A stretch of DNA of 10,163 bases from DMER64 sp964554535 (GTDB lineage Bacteria; Bacteroidota; Bacteroidia; Bacteroidales; UBA932). The notes beneath the pieces are model-generated. The model was not told the DNA's origin. It worked only from the letters and a program-made list of their open reading frames with translations, and did not search any database. A program made the translations under genes and the position numbers. The stretch is from NCBI GenBank assembly GCA_964554535.1, contig CAZKPB010000032.1:1-10163 (forward strand), in the 5' to 3' direction. The stretch's first letter is position 1. Each line of letters starts with the position of its first letter. Positions 1 to 6,878 of the stretch are shown one piece after another.

Positions 1-382
1 GGCATTTCCTGCAGGGGTGAAGAAGGCTTATGCCACCGCGGCCAATTACGTGAAGGAACTGGGCCTTATTTTCTCTCCCAAGACCGAGGCTTACAAATCA
101 GTGGGCAGTTTTATTGCCATTGGCAGTATTTTCCCCGACACCTGGAATTGGGAAACTTTCTGGAACATTACCGCCTGGCTTTCCATTATGCTGGCCGTGC
201 TCAATATATTGCCCATTCCCGCACTTGACGGCGGGCACATGGTACTGGTGCTGTTTGAAATGATTACCGGACGCAAGCCGTCTGACAAGTTCCTGGAGGT
301 GACTCAGCTCATTGGGATGGTGCTGTTGATTGGGCTTATGGTGCTGGCGTTTGGCAACGATATACTTAGACTGTTCAGATAA
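1..382 (+). CDS. rseP: RseP-type site-2 zinc metalloprotease, C-terminal part (5' end outside window)
   Basis: The reading frame is open from the left edge (first full codon at base 2), so the GTG at 17 is internal and not a start. About 126 residues are visible. They include the second metal-binding motif of the M50 site-2 protease family, N-x-x-P-x-P-x-L-D-G-G-H (bases 203-238), whose Asp is a zinc ligand, lying in a hydrophobic segment. A second membrane helix follows near the C-terminus (bases about 296-352). In this family the protein sits in the inner membrane and cleaves transmembrane segments, classically anti-sigma factors during envelope stress and remnant signal peptides. The HExxH motif and PDZ domains would lie to the left and cannot be seen. 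The DUF4837 gene starts 11 bp downstream, so the two are probably co-transcribed. Family assignment is firm; the actual substrate in this organism is unknown. Confidence 0.93.
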   Translation, partial: AFPAGVKKAYATAANYVKELGLIFSPKTEAYKSVGSFIAIGSIFPDTWNWETFWNITAWLSIMLAVLNILPIPALDGGHMVLVLFEMITGRKPSDKFLEVTQLIGMVLLIGLMVLAFGNDILRLFR

Positions 383-393
383 ATTTTTGCGTT

Positions 394-1383
394 ATGAAAA
401 ATGTAGTACTTTATGTTACCCTATTAATGCTTACCCTGTCGCTGGGCGCTTGCGCCGGCGGTACGCAATTTAAGACAAATGTGACCGGAAAAGCCGGGGA
501 AATTATTGTGGTGATTGATAAAGATGACTGGGATGCCGGTCCGGGACAGGCGCTACGGTCTTTACTGGCGGTGGATTATCCTTTCCTTCCGCAGAGTGAA
601 CCGTTGTTTACGCTGTATTCCATTCAGGAAGGAGCGTTCTCTTCCATTTTTCAGACGCACCGCAATATCATTATCTGCAGCGTGTCTCCGGATATTACCA
701 GTGCCAAAATGGAACTGCAGCAAGACCTTTGGGCGGCTCCGCAGCTTGTGGTCAGATTGTCCGGCCCCGATGCCGCATCGGTGCAGGCCTGCATAGAAGA
801 GAATGCAGACAAGCTGGTCAATGCCATTGAGCAGGCAGAACGCAACCGCGTCATTCAGAACGCCCAGAAATTTGAAGAAGTGGATTTGCGCAAGATGGTG
901 ACCCAGTACCTGGGGGGTTCTCCGTATTTTCCGACCGGCTACAAAGTGAAAAAGCGTACGGACAACTTTGTCTGGATTGCCTATGAGACCACTTATACCA
1001 ACCAAGGCTTATTAATTTATACCTATCCGTACCGGAGTGAAGAAGACCTTTCCCTGCCGCGCATCATAGCCGAGCGCAACTTGGTGCTGGAACGTGAAGT
1101 TCCCGGACCGCTGGACAACACTTATATGACCACCAACACTATGGTGGAACCCTCTTTGCGCTGGTTGAAATACAACAAGCGCGAGTTTGCGGAAGTCCGC
1201 GGACTTTGGGATGTGAAGAACGATTTTATGGGCGGTCCCTTTATCTGCCATTGTTTCTATGACCAGGCAAACAACAGGGTGGTGGTGCTGGACGGCTTTG
1301 TATATGCCCCCAAATTCCAAAAAAGAAATTATCTCCGCCAGGTGGAATCCCTTCTTTACTCATTTGAGTGGAAAAAAGAATAA
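394..1383 (+). CDS. DUF4837-family lipoprotein
   Basis: A 329-residue protein with a lipoprotein signal peptide: a short basic start, a hydrophobic stretch, then a lipobox L17-G18-A19-C20 with the lipidated Cys at 20. The residues after Cys20 (A-G-G-T-Q) lack the acidic run of the Bacteroidetes surface-export signal, so a periplasm-facing position is more likely than surface display. The mature part is soluble, with early beta-rich text (GEIIVVIDKDDWD) and no catalytic motif I recognise. The overall sequence resembles DUF4837, a family of unknown function common in Bacteroidetes and often found next to rseP, as here. It starts 11 bp after rseP. An AATTTTTG element that misses the -7 consensus by one base (382-389) lies 4 nt before the ATG, but read-through from rseP is the simpler source of expression. 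The family name comes from memory of its sequence and context. Confidence 0.8.
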   Translation: MKNVVLYVTLLMLTLSLGACAGGTQFKTNVTGKAGEIIVVIDKDDWDAGPGQALRSLLAVDYPFLPQSEPLFTLYSIQEGAFSSIFQTHRNIIICSVSPDITSAKMELQQDLWAAPQLVVRLSGPDAASVQACIEENADKLVNAIEQAERNRVIQNAQKFEEVDLRKMVTQYLGGSPYFPTGYKVKKRTDNFVWIAYETTYTNQGLLIYTYPYRSEEDLSLPRIIAERNLVLEREVPGPLDNTYMTTNTMVEPSLRWLKYNKREFAEVRGLWDVKNDFMGGPFICHCFYDQANNRVVVLDGFVYAPKFQKRNYLRQVESLLYSFEWKKE

Positions 1384-1387
1384 AAAA

Positions 1388-1418
1388 TTTGCAGGTACAA
1401 AAAATCGTTTTACCTTTG
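1388..1418 (+). promoter_or_regulatory. Bacteroides-type promoter of tRNA-Glu/rpsT
   Basis: TTTG at 1388-1391 (-33 element), a 19-bp spacer, then TACCTTTG at 1411-1418, an exact match to the -7 consensus TAnnTTTG. The tRNA begins 12 bp further on. This is one of the two complete promoter matches in the window; it probably drives both the tRNA and rpsT. Confidence 0.8.
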
Positions 1419-1430
1419 CGCTCCCTTAAC

Positions 1431-1502
1431 GGCCAGTTCGTCTAAAGGTTAGGACTCAAGATTTTCATTCTTGCAATAGGGGTTCGATTCCCCTACTGGC
1501 TA
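1431..1502 (+). tRNA. tRNA-Glu (anticodon UUC)
   Basis: A full cloverleaf can be drawn. The acceptor stem is GGCCAGT (1431-1437) with ACTGGCT (1495-1501), closed by a G1-U72 wobble. The anticodon stem CAAGA/TCTTG encloses the loop TTTTCAT, giving anticodon TTC (Glu). The T arm is AGGGG (1478-1482), loop TTCGATT, CCCCT (1490-1494). Base 1502 (A) is the discriminator. The 3' CCA is not encoded and would be added after transcription. rpsT starts 20 bp downstream with no terminator between them, so the tRNA is probably cut from a tRNA-mRNA precursor. Confidence 0.96.
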
Positions 1503-1522
1503 CAATATAAAATAAGAAAGAT

Positions 1523-1777
1523 ATGGCTCATCACGCATCAGCAGAAAAACGTAATCGTCAAAACGAAGTAAGACGCATTCAGAACAAGTATTATGCAAGA
1601 ACAACCCGTAACGCCATCAAGGCTTTACGCGACACTACAGATAAGGTTGCTGCCGTAGCGATGTTACCCAAAGTGTCAGCAATGATTGACAAATTGGCCA
1701 AAATTAACGTTATTCACAACAACAAAGCCGGTAACTTAAAAAGTGGCTTGGCAGCCTATGTCAACAAAATAGCATAG
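1523..1777 (+). CDS. rpsT: 30S ribosomal protein S20
   Basis: This 84-residue, strongly basic, helical protein matches ribosomal protein S20 from end to end: N-terminal MAHHASAEKRNRQNEVRR, the central KxALRDTTDK region, and the C-terminal INVIHNNKAGNLKSGLA segment (family consensus includes H-x-N-x-A-x-x-x-K-S-x-L). S20 is a primary binder of 16S rRNA in 30S subunit assembly. The length is normal for Bacteroidetes. The ATG at 1523 is the only sensible start, and the leader holds only a weak purine run (aagaaag). It lies 20 bp after tRNA-Glu and is followed by an intrinsic terminator, so tRNA-Glu and rpsT form a compact unit under the promoter at 1388-1418. Confidence 0.97.
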   Translation: MAHHASAEKRNRQNEVRRIQNKYYARTTRNAIKALRDTTDKVAAVAMLPKVSAMIDKLAKINVIHNNKAGNLKSGLAAYVNKIA

Positions 1778-1805
1778 TTTATACGGATTGTCCTATAGTT
1801 AACAG

Positions 1806-1836
1806 AATACCTTCCTAATTTAGGAGGGTATTTTTG
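1806..1836 (+). terminator. Intrinsic terminator after rpsT
   Basis: Hairpin with left arm ATACCTTCCT (1807-1816), loop AATTT (1817-1821) and right arm AGGAGGGTAT (1822-1831). All ten pairs form, one of them a G-U, and A1806 can pair with T1832. A run of T ends at 1835. It lies 29 bp after the rpsT stop codon. The right arm plus T run also spells TATTTTTG (1829-1836), a match to the -7 promoter consensus 11 bp before radC, so the same bases may also start radC transcription. No -33 TTTG is visible at the right distance. Confidence 0.8.
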
Positions 1837-1847
1837 TTATATGCATT

Positions 1848-2525
1848 ATGCTGAAGATTACAGAATGGGCGCCCGAGGAGCGTCCGCGGGAAAGACTGGC
1901 GCAGCAGGGAGCTGCCGCCTTGAGTAATGCCGAGTTGATGGCGATTCTGTTGCGTACGGGCAGCGGCGGGCTTACCGCCCTGGACGTGGCGCGTAATTTA
2001 TTGGCCGAGGCGGACAACAGCCTGAACGCGCTGTTGCGAATGCCTGTGGACAGGATGAAGCGCGTAAAGGGCATTGGCCCGGCGAAGGCCGTCACGCTCT
2101 GTGCCGCGTTTGAGCTGGGGCGCAGGGGTCAGGCGTCTGCAAAACCGGTGGCGCCGTTTACCTCGGCCCGTCAGGTGGCGGATTTGATGGGGCCTTTGAT
2201 GCGGGATTTGCCGCACGAGACGTGCTGGGTGCTGTACCTGGACGGAGGACGCAACTTGATTTCCAAAGAACAGGTGAGCAGCGGGGGGCTTAATGCCACC
2301 TGGGTGGACGTGCGGATGATTCTCAAATCGGCCCTGGACAAACGGGCCTGTGAGCTGATTGTGGTGCACAACCATCCCTCGGGCAACCACAAGCCCGGGC
2401 AGCAGGACAGGCTGCTTACACGCTCGCTGCAGGAGGCCGCAAAAGTGGTTGATATTCACCTGGTAGACCACGTGGTAATAGGAGGAAACAGTTACTATAG
2501 TTTTGCAGAAGACGGTTTGTTATAG
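1848..2525 (+). CDS. radC: RadC-family JAB/MPN domain protein
   Basis: A 225-residue protein with the standard RadC layout. The N-terminal region carries the family signature around SNAELMAILLRTG (26-38). A helix-hairpin-helix follows at about 73-92 (VKGIGPAKA), then a C-terminal JAB1/MPN domain with the metal motif H174-N-H176-P-S-G and D187, plus an upstream acidic Glu124. All predicted zinc ligands are present, so it should fold as a metal-dependent hydrolase-like domain. Despite the old name, a role in DNA repair is not established, and the biochemical function of RadC is still unclear. It is a normal-length chromosomal copy, not the short form found on mobile elements. It follows the rpsT terminator, and its last 10 bp-plus region contains the upp promoter. 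ATG 1848 fits the family N-terminus. Confidence 0.93.
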   Translation: MLKITEWAPEERPRERLAQQGAAALSNAELMAILLRTGSGGLTALDVARNLLAEADNSLNALLRMPVDRMKRVKGIGPAKAVTLCAAFELGRRGQASAKPVAPFTSARQVADLMGPLMRDLPHETCWVLYLDGGRNLISKEQVSSGGLNATWVDVRMILKSALDKRACELIVVHNHPSGNHKPGQQDRLLTRSLQEAAKVVDIHLVDHVVIGGNSYYSFAEDGLL

Positions 2526-2547
2526 TGCTTACGAATTTGTACCTTTG
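2516..2547 (+). promoter_or_regulatory. Bacteroides-type promoter of upp, inside the radC 3' end
   Basis: TTTG at 2516-2519, a 20-bp spacer, then TACCTTTG at 2540-2547, both exact matches to the -33 and -7 consensus. The -33 element lies within the last codons of radC. The predicted start of transcription is about 2551-2553, leaving a leader of roughly 10-12 nt before the ATG at 2563. This site also argues against a longer upp reading frame starting upstream at 2503. Confidence 0.78.
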
Positions 2548-2562
2548 AGGAAAATTCACCTT

Positions 2563-3213
2563 ATGGTCACTCATATTTTATCCACCTCGGATTCTATTTT
2601 CAACGAGGCTCTGGCGCAGATGCGCGATGTCGCAATTCAGAAAGACACTATGCGCTTCAGAAGCAACTTGGAGCGGGTGGGGTATATGTTTGCCTATGAG
2701 ATCAGCAAGTCGTTGGAATATGAAGACAGGGAGGTGCATACTCCGCTGGGTATTGCCAACGGCCGCGTGCTTAAGGACAAGCTGGTGCTGGGGACCATTC
2801 TGCGAGCCGGACTGCCTATGCACGCCGGAATGCTGCGGATGTTTGATGATGCGGAAAACGCCTTTGTGGCCGCTTACCGGAAATATGGCCGGGACTACAA
2901 GTTCACCATAGAACTGGAATACCTTTCCTGTCCCGATTTGACAGGGAAAGTGCTGATTATTGCCGACCCGATGCTGGCCACGGGTTCTTCCATGTTTTTG
3001 ACGTACAACGAGCTGATCAAAAAGGGGATTCCCCGGCATTGCCACATTGCCACGCTCATTGCCTCGCGTGAGGGTTATGAATATGTATGCCGCAAAATGG
3101 GGCATCTGGATGTTACGCTGTGGGTTGGGGCTATTGACGAGGAACTGACCACCAAATCCTACATTGTCCCCGGACTGGGAGATGCCGGAGATTTGGCTTT
3201 CAAGGAAAAATAA
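2563..3213 (+). CDS. upp: Uracil phosphoribosyltransferase
   Basis: A 216-residue enzyme that makes UMP from uracil and PRPP in pyrimidine salvage. The PRPP-binding loop is intact at 131-143 (LIIADPMLATGSS; family consensus DPMLATG), and the uracil-binding C-terminal motif YIVPGLGDAGD is at 200-210. The tetramer-type core around GTILRAGLPM (77-86) is also typical. The reading frame extends back to 2503, but that start would place coding sequence over the promoter at 2516-2547 and add about 20 residues foreign to the family, so ATG 2563 is preferred. upp runs convergently towards rpoN with only 14 bp between the stop codons and no clear terminator. Expression should be largely independent of radC because of its own promoter. 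Confidence 0.96.
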   Translation: MVTHILSTSDSIFNEALAQMRDVAIQKDTMRFRSNLERVGYMFAYEISKSLEYEDREVHTPLGIANGRVLKDKLVLGTILRAGLPMHAGMLRMFDDAENAFVAAYRKYGRDYKFTIELEYLSCPDLTGKVLIIADPMLATGSSMFLTYNELIKKGIPRHCHIATLIASREGYEYVCRKMGHLDVTLWVGAIDEELTTKSYIVPGLGDAGDLAFKEK

Positions 3214-3227
3214 CAGAAAAAAACGGG

Positions 3228-4646
3228 TTACAGCTGCTTGCGCAGACGGGCAATGGGAATGCTCAATTGCTCGCGGTATTTGGCTACCGTGCGGCGGGCC
3301 ACTTTGTAACCCTTCTCATTGAGGCAGGCCACCAATTCTTCATCTGTAAGCGGCTTATTTTTGTCTTCCACACGGATGCTCTCTGCCAGAATGTTCTTGA
3401 TTTCCCGGGTGGAAACTTCTTCTCCGCTTTCTGTCATCAGGCCTTCTGAAAAGAAGTATTTGAGAGAATAAATTCCAAAATGCGTCTGAATATATTTGGA
3501 ATTGACCACGCGAGAGATGGTGGATATGTCCAGTTTGGTCTTCTCTGCAATGTTCTTCAGCACCATGGGACGCAATTTGGTTTCGTCCCCGTCAATGAAA
3601 AAGTCTTTCTGAAATTCCAGAATGGCCGTCATAGTGTTCATAAGCGTGTTCTGACGCTGTTTGAGCGCTTCTATAAACCATTTTGCCGAATCCAGTTTCT
3701 GTTTGACAAAGGTCGATGCCTCTTTGCTCTGACGGGCGCTCTGGTCGGCCGCCTTGAGCAACATATCGGCGTAACGCTTGTTGATTCGCAATTCCGGGAT
3801 GGAGAAGCGGGGCATGGTAACGACGGGTTCTCCGTCTTTAATTTCCAGCAAAAAATCCGGTACCACTTGTTGGGCTCGGTCGGTGTAGGAATCATCCACA
3901 TTGCCGCCCGGGCGGGGAGTCAGTTTGGACACTTCTTCCATTGCCTCCCGGAGCATATCCTGTGTAATACTCATTTTTTGCTGAATCTTGTCAAAATGTT
4001 TCTTGGTGAATTCCGTAAAATATTTTTCCAGGATACAGATGGCATTCACCACGGAAGGACGCTTTGCTTTAACGCGCAATTGCAAGAGCAGACATTCCTG
4101 CAGATTGCGGGCTCCAACGCCGGCAGGGTCAAAATCCTGCACAATGGACAGGGCTTCTTCCAGTTCGTCCGGGGTGACTTCCAGGCCCATCCGGAAAGCC
4201 ATATCGTCAGACAGGGTGTCCAGATCCCGGCGCAGGTAGCCGTCCTCGTCCAGACTGCCAATGATAAACTGAGCTATGTTGCGCTGTCTTTCCGAGAGGC
4301 TGCGGAAACCCAGCTGGGTTTCCAGATTCTGGTAGAAACTTTCTTTGACGGAAAAACTGGGAAACTCTTTTTTCTCATCCCTGGACTGGTTGTTCACGTA
4401 AAGCTTGTACGAGGGGATGGAGTCGTCTTCTTTGGCGTAGTCGCTCAGAGAAACCTCTTTGGAACTTTCGGACTCCTCTTCGTTGTCATTTTCTTCCAGT
4501 ACGGGATTTTCCTCCAGCTCTTTCTTCACACGCTGATCCAATTCAAGCGCGGGAAGCTCAAGCAACTTGATTGTCTGAATCTGTAATGGAGACAATTTTT
4601 GTTTGAGTTGCAGTTTTTGCTGAAGTGATTGAGAGATCATATTCAT
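3228..4646 (-). CDS. rpoN: RNA polymerase sigma-54 factor
   Basis: A sigma-54 of about 472 residues from the chosen start. The Gln/Leu-rich region I (QSLQQKLQLKQKLSPLQIQ) is bound by AAA+ activators. A short acidic region II (residues about 52-63, EENDNEEESE) follows, then the core-polymerase-binding region and the DNA-binding part with a helix-turn-helix-like stretch (LDISTISRVVNSKY). It ends with the RpoN box ARRTVAKYRE (about 450-459) that reads the -24 promoter element. A GTG at 4670 would lengthen the protein by 8 residues but overlaps the -7 promoter element at 4660-4667, so it is rejected. ATG 4646 and ATG 4640 are both possible; the second, giving MISQSLQQK, fits the family equally well. 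No activator gene lies nearby. Identity is certain; the regulon is unknown. Confidence 0.96.
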   Translation of the reverse strand: MNMISQSLQQKLQLKQKLSPLQIQTIKLLELPALELDQRVKKELEENPVLEENDNEEESESSKEVSLSDYAKEDDSIPSYKLYVNNQSRDEKKEFPSFSVKESFYQNLETQLGFRSLSERQRNIAQFIIGSLDEDGYLRRDLDTLSDDMAFRMGLEVTPDELEEALSIVQDFDPAGVGARNLQECLLLQLRVKAKRPSVVNAICILEKYFTEFTKKHFDKIQQKMSITQDMLREAMEEVSKLTPRPGGNVDDSYTDRAQQVVPDFLLEIKDGEPVVTMPRFSIPELRINKRYADMLLKAADQSARQSKEASTFVKQKLDSAKWFIEALKQRQNTLMNTMTAILEFQKDFFIDGDETKLRPMVLKNIAEKTKLDISTISRVVNSKYIQTHFGIYSLKYFFSEGLMTESGEEVSTREIKNILAESIRVEDKNKPLTDEELVACLNEKGYKVARRTVAKYREQLSIPIARLRKQL

Positions 4647-4659
4647 TGGACTTCTGCTA

Positions 4660-4667
4660 CAAAGATA
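4660..4667 (-). promoter_or_regulatory. -7 promoter element of rpoN
   Basis: On the minus strand this reads TATCTTTG, an exact TAnnTTTG match, ending 13 nt before the ATG at 4646 (19 nt before the ATG at 4640). No good -33 TTTG is seen at the expected distance. The predicted leader is under 15 nt. The element decides against the GTG start at 4670. Confidence 0.6.
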
Positions 4668-4687
4668 CACAATTGCGTTCTTTTACA

Positions 4688-4695
4688 TAACTTAG
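4688..4695 (+). promoter_or_regulatory. Possible -7 element of the GNAT acyltransferase gene
   Basis: TAACTTAG matches TAnnTTTG except for one base and lies 21 bp before the ATG at 4717. No TTTG is found at the -33 distance. It would sit back to back with the rpoN -7 element in the 70-bp divergent gap. Weak on its own. Confidence 0.35.
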
Positions 4696-4716
4696 CCGTG
4701 AAAAAAAAACATCACT

Positions 4717-5682
4717 ATGTCAGTAATAATGGAACCCATCATACCTCCCATATCCAGGGCGGTACTGGAAAGTGAACTTACAAGAGACCGTTTTGTAAGG
4801 TTCTCTTCCAGAGGAGAAAACAAATTGTTTGATGTCACGGCTCAGGAAGCTCCCAATGTCATGCGCGAGATCGGCCGGTTGAGGGAAATCGCCTTCCGTG
4901 CAGCGGGCGGAGGTACCGGACTGTCTTGTGACATTGATGAATTTGATACCGACGTGGAATGTCCGTACCACCAGTTGGTGGTGTGGGACCCTAGGGCAAA
5001 AGAAATTCTGGGCGGTTACCGTTACCTTTTGGGAGCGGGGATAAAGCCCGAAAAGCTGGCCACCAGCCCCATTTTCTCTTTTTCCGAATTGTTTCTCTCC
5101 AAATACTTGCCAATGACCATTGAATTGGGACGTTCGTTTGTACAACCCAATTATCAGAATACCAACGACAACCGCACCGGGATGTATGCGCTGGACAATT
5201 TGTGGGACGGTTTGGGGGCGTTGATAGTCCGTTTTCCGGCAATGAAGTATTTCTTTGGAAAGGTGACTATGTACCGCTCGTATAACCAGCAGGCGCGCAA
5301 TTGTCTGTTGTATTTTATGAGCAAATATTTTCCTGACCCGGACAAGCTGGTGTTGCCTACCACGCCTCTGGACGAACTAAATCTGGACAATCCCTATTAC
5401 GAACGCCTGTTCAATACCGGGGAATATGAGAAAGATTACAAGATTCTGAGTCAGGAAATAAAGGCGTACGGAGAACGCATCCCGCCCCTGATTAATTCCT
5501 ATATGCGTATTTCTCCCAATATGCGGGTGTTTGGCACCACACTCAACAATCATTTTGGAGGGGTGGAAGAAACGGGTATACTTATTTCAATTGACGATAT
5601 GTACCCGGAAAAAGTGGGCCGTCATATGAATACGCTCAAGAACCTGGCCAACCTGGTGGGGTTGCGCTGGTGGAAGCGATAA
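4717..5682 (+). CDS. GNAT/OlsB-like N-acyltransferase (putative amino-lipid synthase)
   Basis: A 321-residue protein of the hemolysin/OlsB branch of the acetyltransferase superfamily. Seen in the sequence: an N-terminal segment with VMREIGRLREIAFR (48-61), the DPRAKEILGGYRYLLG strand pair (91-106), and the ELGRSFV motif (136-142) typical of this branch. Relatives use long-chain acyl-ACP to N-acylate amino acids. In Bacteroides thetaiotaomicron the enzyme GlsB of this type makes the precursor of glycine lipids, working with an O-acyltransferase GlsA. By inference this is the GlsB-like enzyme, acting at the cytoplasmic face of the inner membrane. Unlike that gene pair, no PlsC-type O-acyltransferase lies next to it here: the flanks are rpoN (divergent) and the SPOR gene (convergent, 9 bp away). 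The C-terminal third (about 210-321) lies beyond the shared acyltransferase core. The exact substrate is unproven. Confidence 0.82.
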   Translation: MSVIMEPIIPPISRAVLESELTRDRFVRFSSRGENKLFDVTAQEAPNVMREIGRLREIAFRAAGGGTGLSCDIDEFDTDVECPYHQLVVWDPRAKEILGGYRYLLGAGIKPEKLATSPIFSFSELFLSKYLPMTIELGRSFVQPNYQNTNDNRTGMYALDNLWDGLGALIVRFPAMKYFFGKVTMYRSYNQQARNCLLYFMSKYFPDPDKLVLPTTPLDELNLDNPYYERLFNTGEYEKDYKILSQEIKAYGERIPPLINSYMRISPNMRVFGTTLNNHFGGVEETGILISIDDMYPEKVGRHMNTLKNLANLVGLRWWKR

Positions 5683-5691
5683 TCAGAAACG

Positions 5692-6171
5692 TCAGAGATT
5701 GGGGTAATTGATAAACTCGCGGGTAATAAAGGCCTGCGGGTAAGTCTCTTTTATGGAGTTCATAAAGCGTACGGCATCGCTCTTGGTGCGGAAGTCGCCC
5801 ACGGTTACCTTAAAGTAGGGATTCTCATATACGCGGTAGATGGCGGTTTGGGGGGAGTACTCGGCAAATGCTGCCGCCACTTTTTCCGACTCGCTGCGGG
5901 CGGTCTGCTTGTTGTCAAAAAAGATGCGGACGCGGTATCCCGATATTTTGGACGGGCTTTGGATTTGTGCCGCTATGCGGGCATTGACGGCGTCCTGAAT
6001 CTGTTTGGATTGTACCAGCCTGATGTGGTTTCCTCCGGGGCCCGCTTCTTCCACCCATTCAAACACATTGCGTCCCAGCAGGGTGGAATCCACGCTTTGG
6101 GCCCGCGTAGACAGGGGTGTGACGTATAAAAGGACGGAGGCAAAAAGGGCTATGGTTATGTAAAATCTCAT
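5692..6171 (-). CDS. SPOR-domain periplasmic protein
   Basis: A 159-residue protein with a cleavable signal peptide (hydrophobic segment 4-20, likely cut after T22-R23-A24) and one SPOR domain at about 77-152. The domain shows the usual pattern: a strand YRVRIFFDNKQTAR, a helix SESEKVAAAFAE, a central YRVYENPYFKVTVGDFRTKSDA (the Y/F-K-V-x-V-G-x-F core of the fold) and a final strand. SPOR domains bind glycan strands lacking stem peptides and mark septal or remodelled peptidoglycan. The start codon overlaps the stop of the upstream lipoprotein gene by 4 bp (ATGA), so the two are translationally coupled and probably act together in the envelope. No enzymatic domain is present; it is a binding protein or part of a complex. 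Confidence 0.87.
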   Translation of the reverse strand: MRFYITIALFASVLLYVTPLSTRAQSVDSTLLGRNVFEWVEEAGPGGNHIRLVQSKQIQDAVNARIAAQIQSPSKISGYRVRIFFDNKQTARSESEKVAAAFAEYSPQTAIYRVYENPYFKVTVGDFRTKSDAVRFMNSIKETYPQAFITREFINYPNL

Positions 6172-6641
6172 TTTCCGGTATTAAATTCAATCAAATCTTT
6201 GGCGGGGATTTCCGTGAATTTTTTGTGCACCTTCATTCCTCCGCATTTAAAAACGGCGTCCAGATCAAGACTGACGCGGTCAATCAACGAACTGTCTATA
6301 TCCAATCCCGTGCCAAACAGGGCAAACAAATTGGTGACGTCCAGCAGCAACACCCCGTCACAGGTGGAAGTGTCCCGGGCCGCAAACAGCATGGGCCCTT
6401 CCAGGGAATATACGGCCACCTGTTTCCCGTCCAGACGTACAGATCCTACAGCGTCGGTGAGGGAAACCCTTGACCCCGTGGGATTTATGACACTGGCGGC
6501 CACTTTCACTTTAGCCGAGGAAATACCCGACATATTGAATTGTTTGACCGTGAAATTCTCAATGGCAATTTGTTTGTATTGTGAACAGCCGGTGGTACAA
6601 AGAACCGCCACGGCTACCAAAAGCAGATACTTTATCTTCAT
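6168..6641 (-). CDS. LEA type 2/WHy-like lipoprotein
   Basis: A 157-residue protein with a lipoprotein signal: hydrophobic residues 5-14, then T16-T17-G18-C19, with Cys19 the lipidation site. The mature domain (about 25-155) reads like the LEA type 2/WHy fold: an alternating hydrophobic strand KVKVAASVINPTGSRVSLTD with the characteristic N53-P54, then GSVRLDGKQVAVY, and later SLDLDAVFKC. Bacterial members are small beta-sandwich proteins of unknown function, usually tethered to the outer or inner membrane. Two extra cysteines (94 and 133) could form a disulphide. It is the first gene of a two-gene operon with the SPOR protein. A -7 promoter element ends 4 nt before the ATG, implying a nearly leaderless mRNA. 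The fold assignment rests on pattern, not alignment. Confidence 0.72.
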   Translation of the reverse strand: MKIKYLLLVAVAVLCTTGCSQYKQIAIENFTVKQFNMSGISSAKVKVAASVINPTGSRVSLTDAVGSVRLDGKQVAVYSLEGPMLFAARDTSTCDGVLLLDVTNLFALFGTGLDIDSSLIDRVSLDLDAVFKCGGMKVHKKFTEIPAKDLIEFNTGK

Positions 6642-6645
6642 GGGG

Positions 6646-6653
6646 CAAAGATA
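6646..6653 (-). promoter_or_regulatory. -7 promoter element of the LEA/SPOR operon
   Basis: Minus-strand TATCTTTG, an exact match to TAnnTTTG, followed by CCCC and then the ATG at 6641. Since transcription normally begins about 4-7 nt after this element, the mRNA should begin at or within a few bases of the start codon. No clear -33 TTTG is present at 19-21 bp. Confidence 0.55.
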
Positions 6654-6663
6654 GAAATTTTAC

Positions 6664-6803
6664 GTTATGTTTCGCGCTTGCGAAACATACCTTGAAAGGA
6701 GCGTATGCGACCCGGCGGCTGTGCAGCCGCCCAAGCGAAGGGACTGAGCGCCTGAGCGAAGCGAAGTAAACCAGGGAATCCACGCAAGGTCGCAAGACCT
6801 TGC
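6664..6803. repeat. Intergenic cluster of three perfect hairpins
   Basis: This spacer between two divergent genes holds three perfect inverted repeats. (1) TATGTTTCGC (6666-6675), loop GCTT, GCGAAACATA (6680-6689). (2) GGCGGCT (6714-6720), loop GTGC, AGCCGCC (6725-6731). (3) GCAAGGTC (6784-6791), loop GCAA of the GNRA type, GACCTTGC (6796-6803). Between (2) and (3) lie repeated GAGCG and GCGAAG words (6735-6766). ACCTTG at 6689-6694 can also pair with CAAGGT at 6785-6790, closing the whole block and competing with hairpin 3. No convincing gene is present; the short frames on either strand are low-complexity artefacts. It could be a REP/MITE-like repeat, a structured leader upstream of miaB, or a small RNA. 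Confidence 0.6.
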
Positions 6804-6878
6804 AATAGGTGGTAGTTGTGTGTGCATTCGCTACTTTGTGTCGGTAATATTGCTTGCTGAATTTGAGTTAAATAATAT

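Noticed and set aside
3480..4586. Long plus-strand frame of 368 codons
   Set aside because: It lies entirely opposite rpoN, whose protein is conserved from end to end. The plus-strand text has no domain structure and no start-site support.
4647..4670. Extended N-terminus of rpoN from GTG 4670
   Set aside because: It overlaps an exact -7 promoter element, and the added residues do not fit the family.
6559..6795. Short frames on both strands in the miaB upstream spacer
   Set aside because: They cover the hairpin cluster and the start of the LEA lipoprotein gene. Their protein text is low-complexity (SLRRSVPSLGR type) and arises from the GAGCG/GCGAAG repeats.
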